In this document: positions 13,554 to 24,500 of the stretch, piece by piece
How the letters are laid out: each line of letters starts with the position of its first letter
How positions within the stretch are numbered: position 1 is the first letter of the stretch
Assembly: GCF_008831285.2 (NCBI RefSeq)
Contig: NC_045147.1
Location: 21,840,981 to 21,904,980 of the forward strand
Direction of reading: 5' to 3'
Source: Nymphaea colorata
Taxonomy: Eukaryota; Streptophyta; Magnoliopsida; Nymphaeales; Nymphaeaceae
DNA: 64,000 bases
The notes under the pieces: generated by a model
Database searches by the model: none
What the model was told of the DNA's origin: nothing
Seen by the model: the letters and a program-made list of their open reading frames with translations, nothing else
Position numbers and translations under genes: made by a program

Positions 13554-14731
13554 CCTTTCATCCAAGGCTCTCATCTTCCACCAAGCACACAGCCATGCAT
13601 GTTCTGCACACCTCTATTTGTAGTATCACAAAAGGGACAGTAGGATATGGCCATGCAATGCTGATGGTCTCTATTCCCTTCTTAGATCAGATTATATTCC
13701 ACCACCACTTGTTGAGTCATGCATATTGAACAAGAAAGTCAAACGCAAAGAGAGAGGGAGAGTGAGAGATGATAAGGTGATGGTGGAGGACATGAATAGA
13801 TCCTGAGCAGCATTGACTTTAATAGTGGATGGATGGGGGGCTCCTTAACTTGGAATAATGTCAACATAAAGATGAAAAGGAGAGAACCCTCTTGTCCATA
13901 GACTCCATACTGAATGTATCAGAAGACACTAAAATGGTATTTAGCTTTTTCACATGATATCTAGGGAAATTCTCCTGGTTATTCTTCTGTAAAGTAACAC
14001 AGCTGGATCCCCTTTTGAATGATTCCAGCCATTTTCTTATTATAGAAAGATTTTGTTTTCCATACACATATATGTGGAATTAATGACTGAAACTTTTCTT
14101 TTTACAAATCTAAACTTCAATGTGGTTTATTTTTAAAAACAGAGACTTGAATTATGTGTCTGTTAAAGAGAGAATTTTTCTATAATAAACTATTTTTTAG
14201 AATTTTTGGCAGTCAATTTTCAATCGTGATAAAGACTTACAGACACAGACACACATATGGAAATAAAGCAAATTAACCAAATGTTGCAATTAATTTATTA
14301 AGATCACAGTCATACGATTACTTTTGCAATAAAGTCGTATTTGATAGTCAGTAACGGAAAGTTCAGATCGGGCTTTCCAGCCAATCATTGATGGAGTAAT
14401 ACTGCTCATGGAGTGAAAGGGAAAAGACCTTCGTTCTTCTGATAACGACCACAACGACAGTAACAACACAATATATGTATATATATTCATTTATGCTGTT
14501 TCTATTTTAAAGAAAACAAAAAGGTTTCTCCACTAATCTTGTCAGTTACATTAAGATTCAACAGATATAAACGAATATATTCTTGATCGTGCCCTGGAGA
14601 AAGGTTGAGCTTGTATCTTGAACGTTGGCTTCTTGAAGGAGAATTGTTGAATGATTTAGATCGCTTTATAGATCTTAGAATCATTTCATTCAAATTCCCG
14701 AATATGTTGAGCTCCCTGCATGTCCGATTGC

Positions 14732-14739
14732 TATAAATA
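14732..14739 (+). promoter_or_regulatory. TATA box of the MIR169 hairpin 2 transcript
   Basis: CTATAAATAG is a consensus plant TATA box. It lies about 100 bases upstream of the hairpin at 14841, predicting a start near 14765 and a short leader before the hairpin, a normal layout for a plant MIRNA gene. Confidence 0.65.
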
Positions 14740-14840
14740 GAGGGCACTGACTTGGAGTCTGCATTGGCACTTCATGGTTCCTCACTCAGTACGGAGGGTT
14801 GGAATCACAAGAAGATCAGAGGATGGGCTTTACATGCATG

Positions 14841-14977
14841 GGCAATGCGCTTGGGTAGCCAAGGATGACTTGCCTTCGTCTCTGCATGCCCCCAACACGA
14901 TACTGCTCGGTCCGAGCACATGTCCGGGGGGCCAGAACAAGTGGGCAAGTTGCCTTGGCTAGCCTCAGCACATTGCC
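14841..14977 (+). ncRNA. MIR169: MIR169 precursor hairpin 2
   Basis: TAGCCAAGGATGACTTGCCT at 14856-14875 is identical to the first 20 bases of the TAGCC-type miR169 (21st base T instead of G). The opposite arm, GGGCAAGTTGCCTTGGCTAG at 14943-14962, is a typical miR169 star. Pairing extends below the duplex: ggcaatgcgctt (14841) with agcacattgcc (to 14977), so the stem is about 34 pairs with a loop of about 67 bases. miRNA on the 5' arm, stem length and the upstream TATA box all fit the family. miR169 guides cleavage of NF-YA transcripts. Hairpin 1 lies 1.3 kb upstream, making a small cluster. An 86-residue open frame overlapping it is a shadow. Confidence 0.9.
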
Positions 14978-16390
14978 TCTTACGTTAGGCCACAGCATCC
15001 TCTTCATTCCCATGGCATGCATGATGCATCCCTTCTGCAGGACTGAGGTTAATATGCATCATCTCTTCCATTTCTTTCATGCATGCATGCATGATTGCGG
15101 GTCACTCTTACAGATACAAGACTAAACTTTTGAAGTATTATATTTTGTGCATATGCAAACTCAACTATGTGCGTGTTTGTGTCCAAAGACAAAGGATTTG
15201 CATTCGAGGGCACTCTTAATTTGGAATTGTTTGTAAAAGTTTGTTCATGTTTTGCTTTTAAGTTGTTTAATTTTCATGCTTGTTCGTTCATGGTGACCAT
15301 GTACTTGTAACATTTACAACTTCGTTTCAGTTTCATGAAAAATTAGTGTGATTATGAATGTTAAATTCAACGATCGAATGTTGAATAATCACGTCATATT
15401 TTCTGAAACAAGAAAATAATATTAGAACACAATGTTCTTAACAGATGTTCCCTTAAGATTAGTCACGCTTCCAGTAATGTGAAACCTTGTTGTTAGTTAT
15501 AAAGTCCTAAATTAGCTAACTCAAGCTGGTGGCAAATAAATTGAACTCAACCGATTGACTGACGATCTAAAGATGCAACATGTCATTCATTATGTAATTT
15601 TTGTTACTTGTTACTATCTTTGAAGATTTCTTATTTGCTATCATTTTCTATATTTCTCCCTTTCACTTTTTACGCTTGAAAATTTTCGACTAGGTTAGTG
15701 ATTTTCTTAGATTCTGGTTAGTACTGCAAATGCTTCTTGATTAGTGTTTGTTTCTTAATGTGAGTTGATCTCATTGAGGGGCGTTTGATTACTTCTAATT
15801 TAGAACACCGGGATCTGTTGTGGATTTGGCACGGCATGCTTTTGTTGATGTTGGCAAAACAAATCATGGTAAAGTTCATGGTTTGTCAAACGAAGGATTT
15901 TATCAGTTTCTGGTCTATGGATCCAATTTGATCCTGGCTCTAATGCATTTTCTTGTACTGGATCCGATCCATTTCAACCCAAGTAGTGCACCGAATCCAC
16001 AATTGACAGATTATGAATCGTTTTGAGGGCCCATAGGGGGATCCAACATGGCTTGACTGCCCCAGGATCCATATCCACAATCAACACCCTTAGGCCTCGG
16101 ATCTCAAATTTGGATCTAGAAGGTCCAGACACCCACTTACAAGTGAGCTCATATAGGGCCAAGCGCAGATCGGATCTCGTCTGGTGGATCTCACAAATAT
16201 CAATCCATTTCCGACATGGGAGATCCAAGTTTTTAAAGGAACCGAGACGAGAGTTGATTTCCTATTCCCGGTTCGGCTCGGAAATAGAAGTTTGTTAATC
16301 ATGCCTCCAACATTCCAAAATTTCAATTATACCCCTCAGACGGGACGATAAAGAGGCGATCGGCGCGCCGGATTTTCACTCTTCTTCGCG
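14978..16390. other. Intergenic region and methyltransferase promoter
   Basis: No gene seen. The right half (15,900-16,250) is rich in ggatcc/ggatct words that look like degenerate repeat DNA. Just before the ATG at 16391 the DNA becomes GC-rich (ggcgatcggcgcgccgg) and no TATA box is visible. Confidence 0.4.
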
Positions 16391-19042
16391 ATGGCGCCCA
16401 AAGGGGGGCTCTTCTCACTCCCCCTTCTGCTACTCGGAGGGTTTGCTCTCCTTGTTTTCTTCTTCTTCCTCCCTTCTCTCTTCAGATCTTCTTACCTCTG
16501 CTACTCGGAGTCGCGGAGCGGAGCTACCGGAAGTAGTGGTGTTGGAGGGAAGGAGGGATCTGAGATCCCTTCCCGAACATCGCCATCATCGTCCTCAAAT
16601 CCGGTGTCCGCTTCGGCAGATGACATTTCCTGGTTGAGGGACCAATTGAGGGCGAATGAGCTTCGGGATCCGCCCACTACGGCGGAGGGCTGGCACATGC
16701 TCCGGAAAGGGATCAACCCTCGCACCAGAGCTCAGCAGCTCGAGGATCTGCGGAAGTATGTTGCTTCTTGAATCTATTTCCTCTTGTGGTCCTGTACTTT
16801 TGTTAATTTTTTGTCATTGTGCGTCTATATAGTTGCGTTTTCCTATCTGGCCCTGCTTTATCTTGTACTCCACGAAATTTTAGGGTATTTGGCGATTGAC
16901 AGTTTTGCATTTTCATCTCGTTAGTACGAAACATTTCCTTGCTTCTTGTTCGGTTATTTTTCTTTATTTGGAATTTCTCTTGTTTAATGTGGCATTTTCA
17001 CCTTTTTGCAGTTTATAAGTTCCTTTGCTTGTATGTTGAAGTTCAGGAGAATTGTGGCTCTTAAGGTCAAATCTCGTTTTAGGAATGTCGAAACCTTTCT
17101 TAGGCCTCTGAAATGAACAACTGACAATGTGTGTGGAATAAGAAACTCGGTTTTGATCAACAGCAGCAGACCGTCCTGTACAACATAAATTCAGCCACCA
17201 TTTGAACAAGTATTGGAAACAGAGCATTTGAAAATTTTAGTTGGTTCTTGTAGCCCTCCAGTGCTTGCCTATCCTGCTAGGGCCAAGGTTTCTGAAAAGT
17301 AGATAGAATTAGTTTTCTCGTGTACGAGAGGACTAGAGCATCATTTTTTGTACGAGAGAACTAGACCTTGGGTTTCGATCTGTTCTTAATGCGTCCTTCT
17401 ATCTTGTCAATGGATCTTTCTCATTAGTGTGTCAAAATATTCGAGTGATGAAGTTGCCTCTGAGATTTTCTAAATACTGACTGATTACATCATCAAGCTC
17501 GTAAACAATCCATTGTGACAGTCTTTGGGTCCTGACATTCTTGACGTTTCCCTTTTTTCTATTTTGATAGTCGATGACTCCATACCAATGTTGTCTCGTC
17601 TTCTTTCGCGTTTTTCAGTTTTAGGAACCACAAAAGCGTTAGATTGTAGCTTTAAATAAAAGGTCCCACGCTGGGGATCTTTTGTATGTCAAGAATTTGT
17701 CCATGGGCGGGAGATGAGTGTTTCAGGATCTATCTTTTTTTCGTAGGCTTTTAGGATCTATCTTTTGAATAAAGGTTGCTTGAATTTTACTTTCCCTAAT
17801 CTTCCTCTGGAAAGGCTGTCAATAGGCCCATTTTTGTAGCGGGTAGCCCATGGTTAATCTGGATAGGAGATGATTTTTTTTTTTTTCAAGCAGCTTGTCG
17901 ACCATTGTCCAGAGGAGAGAACAAATTCTTCGTCCAGAAAGCTGTCAGTTTCAGTGAGCCTGGACATCGGTCTTAATGAATTGCATAGAATTTATGTTAT
18001 GCAGTTTGTTGTTTCCTGCTTGATCCTTTATTATCTGCTAAATTTGAATGCAGTTACAGGATGAACCCAGGTGAGACTTTAGTGTTGTGGGTACGGTACA
18101 CCTAAACTAAATGGTACTTCTTGGCGATGAATGAGATTCAGTTTTGCCGTTTTCAATGGAAATAGGTCGGTCGGATACGCATCCAGTAGATTTCTACTTT
18201 GTTAGATTTGATTAACCCCAATTGCCATTAACGCATTAGACATTAATTTGTGCCTTATCTTATGTTGGTTTGTGTTAATTTTGTTTAATTTTTAGAAAGG
18301 AGGCACTTGTTGGTTGATCTAGACGAACCGTTGCATTCGTTCATCTTAAAATTCTTTCGGTGTTAAAGGTTTCCTAACTTTCCTTGACAGGTTCAAAGGC
18401 ATCTCACACTACGAGGATGGGGAGAATAATCATACCGAATTGCCCTGCCCTGGAGAATTACTGGTGGAAGAGCACCATAGCAACTATGGCGAGCCTTGGG
18501 CCGGAGGGCGTGATGTGTTTGAATTTTTAGCTAAGTCGGTTGATCTATTACCTGATTTTCAAGTGCTGGAGATTGGATGTGGCACTCTCCGGGTGGGTCT
18601 GCATTTCATCCGATACCTGGATGCAGCCCATTTCCATTGCCTGGAAAGAGATGAACTCTCTCTCATGGCTGCTTTCAGATACGAGCTTCCTTCACAGGGT
18701 CTTCTGCACAAGCGTCCCTTGATCGTGAAAGGCGATGACATGGACTTCACCAAATTCGGGGACGATGTCGCCTACGACCTGATGTATGCGAGTGCTGTCT
18801 TCCTTCACATTCCAGACGCCCTTGTGTGGGTCGGCCTGGAAAGGCTTGCTTCCAGACTAAAGCCTTCCAAGGGCCGGCTTTTTGTTTCTCACAATATAAA
18901 ATTTTGCACGCGATTACATGGGGATGAGTGTTCGAAGCGGCTCTCAAATATTGGCCTGGAGTACTTGGGGAAGCGTACCCATGATAGCCTTCTTTTCAAT
19001 CACTACGAAATATGGTTCGAGTTCAGGCGGCCAAGGACTTGA
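16391..19042 (+). CDS. Membrane-anchored SAM-dependent methyltransferase, 2 exons
   Basis: Exons 16391-16755 and 18391-19042 (donor gtatgt, acceptor gacag, Lys codon split aa|g) give 338 residues. Residues 5-31 form one strongly hydrophobic segment directly after the start, suggesting a type II signal anchor (ER/Golgi) with the catalytic part lumenal. A Ser/Gly-rich linker follows (about 35-72). The catalytic part holds the class I motif I VLEIGCGTLRVG (180-191) and an acidic end of strand 2 (HCLERDE). Later come the motif II/post-I-like GDDMDFTKFGDDVAYDLMYA and a motif III-like LKPSKGRLFVSHN. Acceptor substrate is unknown; the sequence resembles an uncharacterised plant methyltransferase family, not an O-methyltransferase of phenolics. 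The single intron is 1.6 kb, with no further exon seen inside it. Confidence 0.85.
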
Positions 19043-20190
19043 GCTTATTATGTTCGGAATTTTGGTACCTGTGATTGTGATTGAGCAGCTTGAACCAGGC
19101 AAAGAACGTCAGGGTTCAATCAGATGGTCGGATTTGCTTGTGCCCGTTAAATGCCTCAACCATTCAAGCCCCGCACGAAACCTACGTGCATCGTTCTCAA
19201 GAGTGCATCCCACCACGCCATATTGCTGCAGCAAAATTTGTTGGAGGAAGTGGGCGAGACAAGAGTCTGGCTCGTTATTTTTCACAAGTAATTGTCGTCG
19301 TACTTGTTGAGCCCGTCGATCTGTTCCTCACCGTGATTATTTTTTCTGTAATTGAACACTTTTCCTTTTGGTAAATTCAGCTAACAGCAGGATATCTACT
19401 TGCACCACCATCTGTTGGACCAGGTTTCGGATAGCATGACATGGTTAAGGATATTACTTTCATGGGTTTTTGTTGCATCGCCCTAAGTTCCTACGTTCTT
19501 CCTCGTATCTGTGTCAGACATTCCATCTTACTCTGTTGACTGGTCGTTCTTAAACAACGACGGAGACTATATTCATGACGCTAACTTGTATCATGTCTAG
19601 TGCGGCTGCATCAGCTGCTGGCACTAGATGCAAGGTGATGATGCTCTAAGACCTGATCTAATATTTCCTGACACATTAATACAACATTTTATTCAAGGGA
19701 TTGGAAAATGACGCACAAGGACTAGAATTTTGAGTTCCCAAGTACTTCGGAAGCGGTGGGCTTCAAAAATTTTGAACTCCTCTCGTCAGAGTCCAAGTTG
19801 CCACTTCCCATAGCCAAATCACCAGCCATCAATCCGGTGGTTATATTTTCCGGTTGAAGGACAACGGGAGACCGCCCCGATGGAAAGCTGGAAATACAAA
19901 CGGAAACATCACCAACTGCAGGTTAGAGTAACAAGTGACAACGGATTGGATCGCTGGTTACAGCGGCTGGTAGACGTGCTTGTCGAGGGCCCCTCTACAA
20001 GCAAGAAGATGCGGAGGAAGTAGAGTATTTACTTGCGTCTTTTTCCATCCATGCGATTTTTACCGGACTGGAGTACAGTCAGGTACAAATCCCCGACCAT
20101 CTGAAGCTCAAACTTAAACGACGGTCGCCTCGACCACTTCGTACCAAGTAATTTCACAACCTTCAGCAAAGAACGCTATCATGTTGCTTA
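19043..20190. other. 3' flank of the methyltransferase gene, no gene seen
   Basis: Two overlapping open frames (18918-19310 and 19081-19374) run out of the methyltransferase end but show no domain or splice support, so I read this part as 3' UTR and spacer. Confidence 0.4.
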
Positions 20191-20335
20191 TGCGGTGGTC
20201 TTTCAAAAAATTCCTTTTAATCACATCACATTGGAGAATGCCCACGAACAAATGGTGCATATAATGTTTCCAATAAACTTAATTATACTGGACGGGGGGA
20301 AACACATCCCTGTACAATACCCAAAAATAAAATTA

Positions 20336-20620
20336 TGGTGCATGAAATTGCATGACGAACACCCTGTACACATCTCTCTCATTCACATCCAAATAATACA
20401 AATCACCAGCACCGGTTACGGGCACATCCACTTTCCTAACAAAAACTTGAGGTGGATGATGTATGACCTCCAGGCTACACGTTAGAATGAGCTGTCCGAC
20501 TGAGCAGACAAGAATGAAATTCCCATCATATTTCTTTATTTGCACTCTTGGCTCCGCCAAAAATTTGAAGATGAAAGATCCGTACTTCACATAGAATTCA
20601 TGGGCTGACGGTTGCTCCAT
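20336..20620 (-). CDS. Unrecognised 95-codon open frame, possible gene fragment
   Basis: The minus-strand frame from the ATG at 20618-20620 encodes a protein-like sequence (MEQPSAHEFYVKYGSF near the start, VRKVDVPVTGAGDLYYLD near the end) with ordinary amino-acid composition and no low complexity. I do not recognise a family. The opposite strand also has a 96-codon frame, so chance is possible. No introns joining it to anything else are evident. It could be a relic of a gene or a chance frame. Confidence 0.2.
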
Positions 20621-20789
20621 GGGTTCATGTTATTGCTGCCAAACCAATGACATCACCACCTTCCTCAGTGCTTTGCTCCATTGACAGACTTGGGTTGCGG
20701 ATCCTAACTGCAGAACATAGAGCAAGAGGCACATTGGCAACATTATCCTACAATATTTTGGCAGGGACTAAATCATCAATCACTAAAGT

Positions 20790-21240
20790 GTACGTCAATG
20801 CGAAGATTCAAGTAATACACAGTGAACTCCAATTTGCTGACAAACTAAAATAGGAAGAATAACAATGGCATGATGATGCATGCAAATCCTGTAACAAGAA
20901 CACAAATTTATTGTACGATAAATCACTAAGGTTGTGTTTGTTTCACCATGGATTTCAGATGAGCGGATTTCAGATCCGTGGTGATCTATGATCCTTAGGA
21001 TCTCAAATCCATTCTTGAATCCATGGTTTTTAATGCTAATGAAATCCTCAATTTGTTTAAATTAAGGATCTCTCCACGCAGCTTCAGATGTTAGATCCGA
21101 GGCTATCAAACACAACCTAAAGTTTACATCATAGCGAAGATTCAAGTAATACACAGTGGACTCGTAGTTGTTAACAAACTAAAAATAAAAAGAATAAGAA
21201 TGGCATGATCATGCATGCAACTCCATTAACAAGAAGACAT
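20790..21240. repeat. Direct duplication of about 115 bp
   Basis: The segment around gcgaagattcaagtaataca (20800-20903) is repeated at 21135-21240, down to shared wording such as gaataa(c/g)aatggcatgat and catgcatgcaa. The MITE at 20930-21117 sits between the copies. Either a tandem duplication received the MITE at its junction or the copies arose with it. Confidence 0.75.
20930..21117. mobile_element. Tourist-like MITE, 188 bp, TAA target duplication
   Basis: Terminal inverted repeats are ggttgtgtttg (20930) and caaacacaacc (ending 21117), 11 bases perfect. They are flanked on both sides by TAA (20927-20929 and 21118-21120), the TWA duplication typical of PIF/Harbinger elements. The interior has no coding capacity and contains several ggatct/gatcc words. 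Diverged relatives occur at about 47432-47637 and 57341-57512. Confidence 0.85.
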
Positions 21241-21576
21241 TTATTCTCCAGTGCTTCACATGAATGCAAATGCTGACCTTAGTTGAAGCTATAAGGAGAG
21301 TTCTTTGGGGGACCAATGTAAATTGAATCCCAGATTGAATGCCACATCACAGACACTGAACTGGGTGTCCTCACAGAAAGAATAGTACGAGTAGCTTTCA
21401 ACATAAGCTGGACTCTCAAGATTCTAAACATGTTTTACTATTTTTTAGCAATAAAGGTACCAGCTGAACTACTGTAAACAAGTTTCAAATTTTAATGCAA
21501 AACACAATTCCTCTGAAGGGGCAAAGTTAAAGTTTCAACTGTACAATTATAGAAAAGCTTGTATTCATTTCCAACA

Positions 21577-24500
21577 TCAAACGAACAAGCAACATTTTAA
21601 TCTCATCATCACTAGAAAATTATGCATGATTACAAATGTGTGTCCAGCAAACTGGGATTCGGCTGGAGGTAAATTAGGAGTGACCTGCCATGGATTTTCT
21701 GTCGTTTCTGTTGTACCACTGATTCCTAATGTATTTAGTTCCCAGAGCAAACCGTTCATGCCCACAATAAACATACCCATACCAGATTCGTAACCTTCTC
21801 TGTACAGTTTTCCACATTTGTATTTGGTCACCTTAAATGCATCACAAAAAATTCTTCCTTGTGGATTCCATTCCATTTCAAACTTCAACAAATCTACATC
21901 TCCAACGTTTGTGTTTTATGCATGCTATGCATCACATGCAATCATGATTTAATAGCCCAAATGAAGACATATCTACCAACAAGGGCAACTAATGGTGTTC
22001 AGAAACATCTTGGTAGTGAAGGATCTAAGAGGTATTTCCATGAAACCGGAAGGATTGTACTATATGTAATTTGCAGTGCAATGATCGGCTCTCCAAAGAA
22101 GAAACTGCTTTATTGAACGCAAGAATATACCTGAAATATTGGTCATGGCACCAGCACCCTTCTGAGCAGCAAGTGCCCGCAACTTGTCTCCAGTAGCTAA
22201 CAGAAGCAAGCTTTTCATATGCTGCTTTTGTTCTTTAGGGCTAGATGTCTTCGCTAAGGCATCCTCGAATGCAAGGAGGTCATGCATCGTTATGCATGGA
22301 AGGGACAATAAAACCTGTAATAAGAAGAAAAGCACGCAAAAAAGAGAAGGGATTTATAAGCCTCCTTATAAACTCGTCCACCAAAAAAAAAAGTTTACTT
22401 GAGATGAGATAAGAAGACCCGGAAGATGGACTATGAGTCAACAAACTGCAGTACCTCCTTACATGCAGCGTCCTTATTAGACAGGGAGGTGAAAATATCA
22501 CAACAGAGCCCCACAAGATCTGCACCGATGATTGCATTGGAGTCTAGCATCAAACCTCTAATGATTGCAGAAAACATCTCCTTTGCAACAAATGCCCTGA
22601 GTCCAGGATTATTTGTTGAAACAGCTAGTAGAATGACAGCCCCACAGAATGATAACAACTTAGCCACTGCCTCGCCATCAGGCCAACAAAGAATTTCCAA
22701 ACTAAGTTGAAGAACAGGAAAAGTAGGACCATTCCGTTTAAGTAGAAAGCTGCAAACAAATTCAATTACTCCATCATCGATATGAATATTTAAAAAAAAA
22801 AACAGAAAAACATGAGCGCATTGAAAGCAGAATGGTGTTAGTGACGCATATCACGTCCACAAAGAGATAGCCAAAGAATAACTAAAATCATTTAGCATAC
22901 CACATTAGAGAATTGGAGGCCAAACCTTCCAGGCCTTCCACATTTGATTCCATACGGTTAGCATGTCCAACTTGTTCTAATAGAGACAAACAGGCATTTA
23001 AACCAGGAGATGCTATAACTGATAGCAAGGAGCATATCTCTCGTGTCAATGATCGAAGCAGCTGTTCTTCCATTACTTCTACCTGCAAATCCGATGAAGA
23101 AAAATTGCCACCAATATCTGGAATTTTTGCTCTTCCTTCATTGATTAGATTGGTCCATGAATAAGTAAGGACCTGATAACAATGGCTAAACAGCGGGAGC
23201 AGAAATTTTGTCAGCCATGAATCCCATAACTCTGTAGGGCAAGATTTCACCAGAGGAGTCAGAACAGAGTGGGTGAGTTGGCGAAGATGCCAAAAATTCA
23301 TTGATCTTATATTTTCCATGAGAGCTAAAGCAACAGAACTGCTGTCCAAACATTTAAAGAAGCAGTCCCCAATGGTAGTTGACAGGCCTAAGACATTATA
23401 CCTGAAACCAATTGATGTAATGAGATAACATTAACAGCAGTCTCATCTGGAACAAGGAAATGGGAATGTCATAGATGACATGAAAAATAAAAAGGGGGTG
23501 GGATTATAAAGGCATGCGCCAAAAGCTGAAAAATTAACAAAAAAAAAATCAACAGAACATAAAGCTATTGAGCAAAAAGGCTTGAAGTGACCCACACACA
23601 AACACGACAAAACAACCATATATATATAAAAAGCAACACAGAGAGGGGATGGATGATCATGGGAAGGATTTATGCATGATTTCCAAAAGTAGACCTTGTT
23701 GCTCCTAGACGTATAAAACGACATAACCAAGGGTAGAATGTTTAACATTATTGCTATCTATTAGATTCAATAGCGATTAATTCTCTCCTTATATGATTCA
23801 AGTTCAACTTTGCTATACATGTTAGTAACTGATGCCTTGAAAAATGAAAACCTAGGATCTGACTCTAAGACAATAATGTCTACATTTTCCATGTTCTAAT
23901 TTATCAATAGATACCAATATAACTTCTATTCATTAATGGTTCTCTACACTGCCTCCAACCAGGAAAATAAACCTCACTATTTTCAAATTCCTTTTCAATT
24001 ACTACTTTCCAGGGAGATGCTGTAGAATGCAAATGAGATCTTCTCGGCAAGTATAAAAGAGATTGTTGGAGAAATTTTCAAATTTAGGCAAATAACAAGA
24101 GAAGCTGATAATTAAATAAACACCAAAAACAAAAAATCAGTGCATCACAATCTTTTTCTTCAGTTGAAAAAGTGCATGCGGCCAGGAATATGGTATATTC
24201 TGGGCGATTAAAGCATTTTTCTTCCCCTGAAAAATGAATGCTGCTTTAAGTACACTTAGTTGGAACCTTATTGAGAAACTTGAAAGTGGGGCATCAAATT
24301 TATCCAAGTGCTAAAGAATTATGTGACAGGCATCAAGTTTATAAAAGTGTGAATGAAGTAAATGACTATATATCACTTACCCACTCTCTCTCGTCCCCTT
24401 CAACCAATTCCTTATGTCATTTTCTTTTATCTGCATGGTTTCATGCCCATGCATGCTGTTTAGAACTGCATCTGCCATGGATGGTGGGTCCTTAGGTACC

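Noticed and set aside
14774-15125. Frames of 62 and 86 residues around the MIR169 hairpin
   Set aside because: The hairpin, miRNA identity and TATA box explain the sequence; the frames differ between strands and have no family.
18918-19374. Frames of 130 and 97 residues at the end of the methyltransferase gene
   Set aside because: One is a shadow frame of the methyltransferase; the other lies in the probable 3' UTR and shows no domain.
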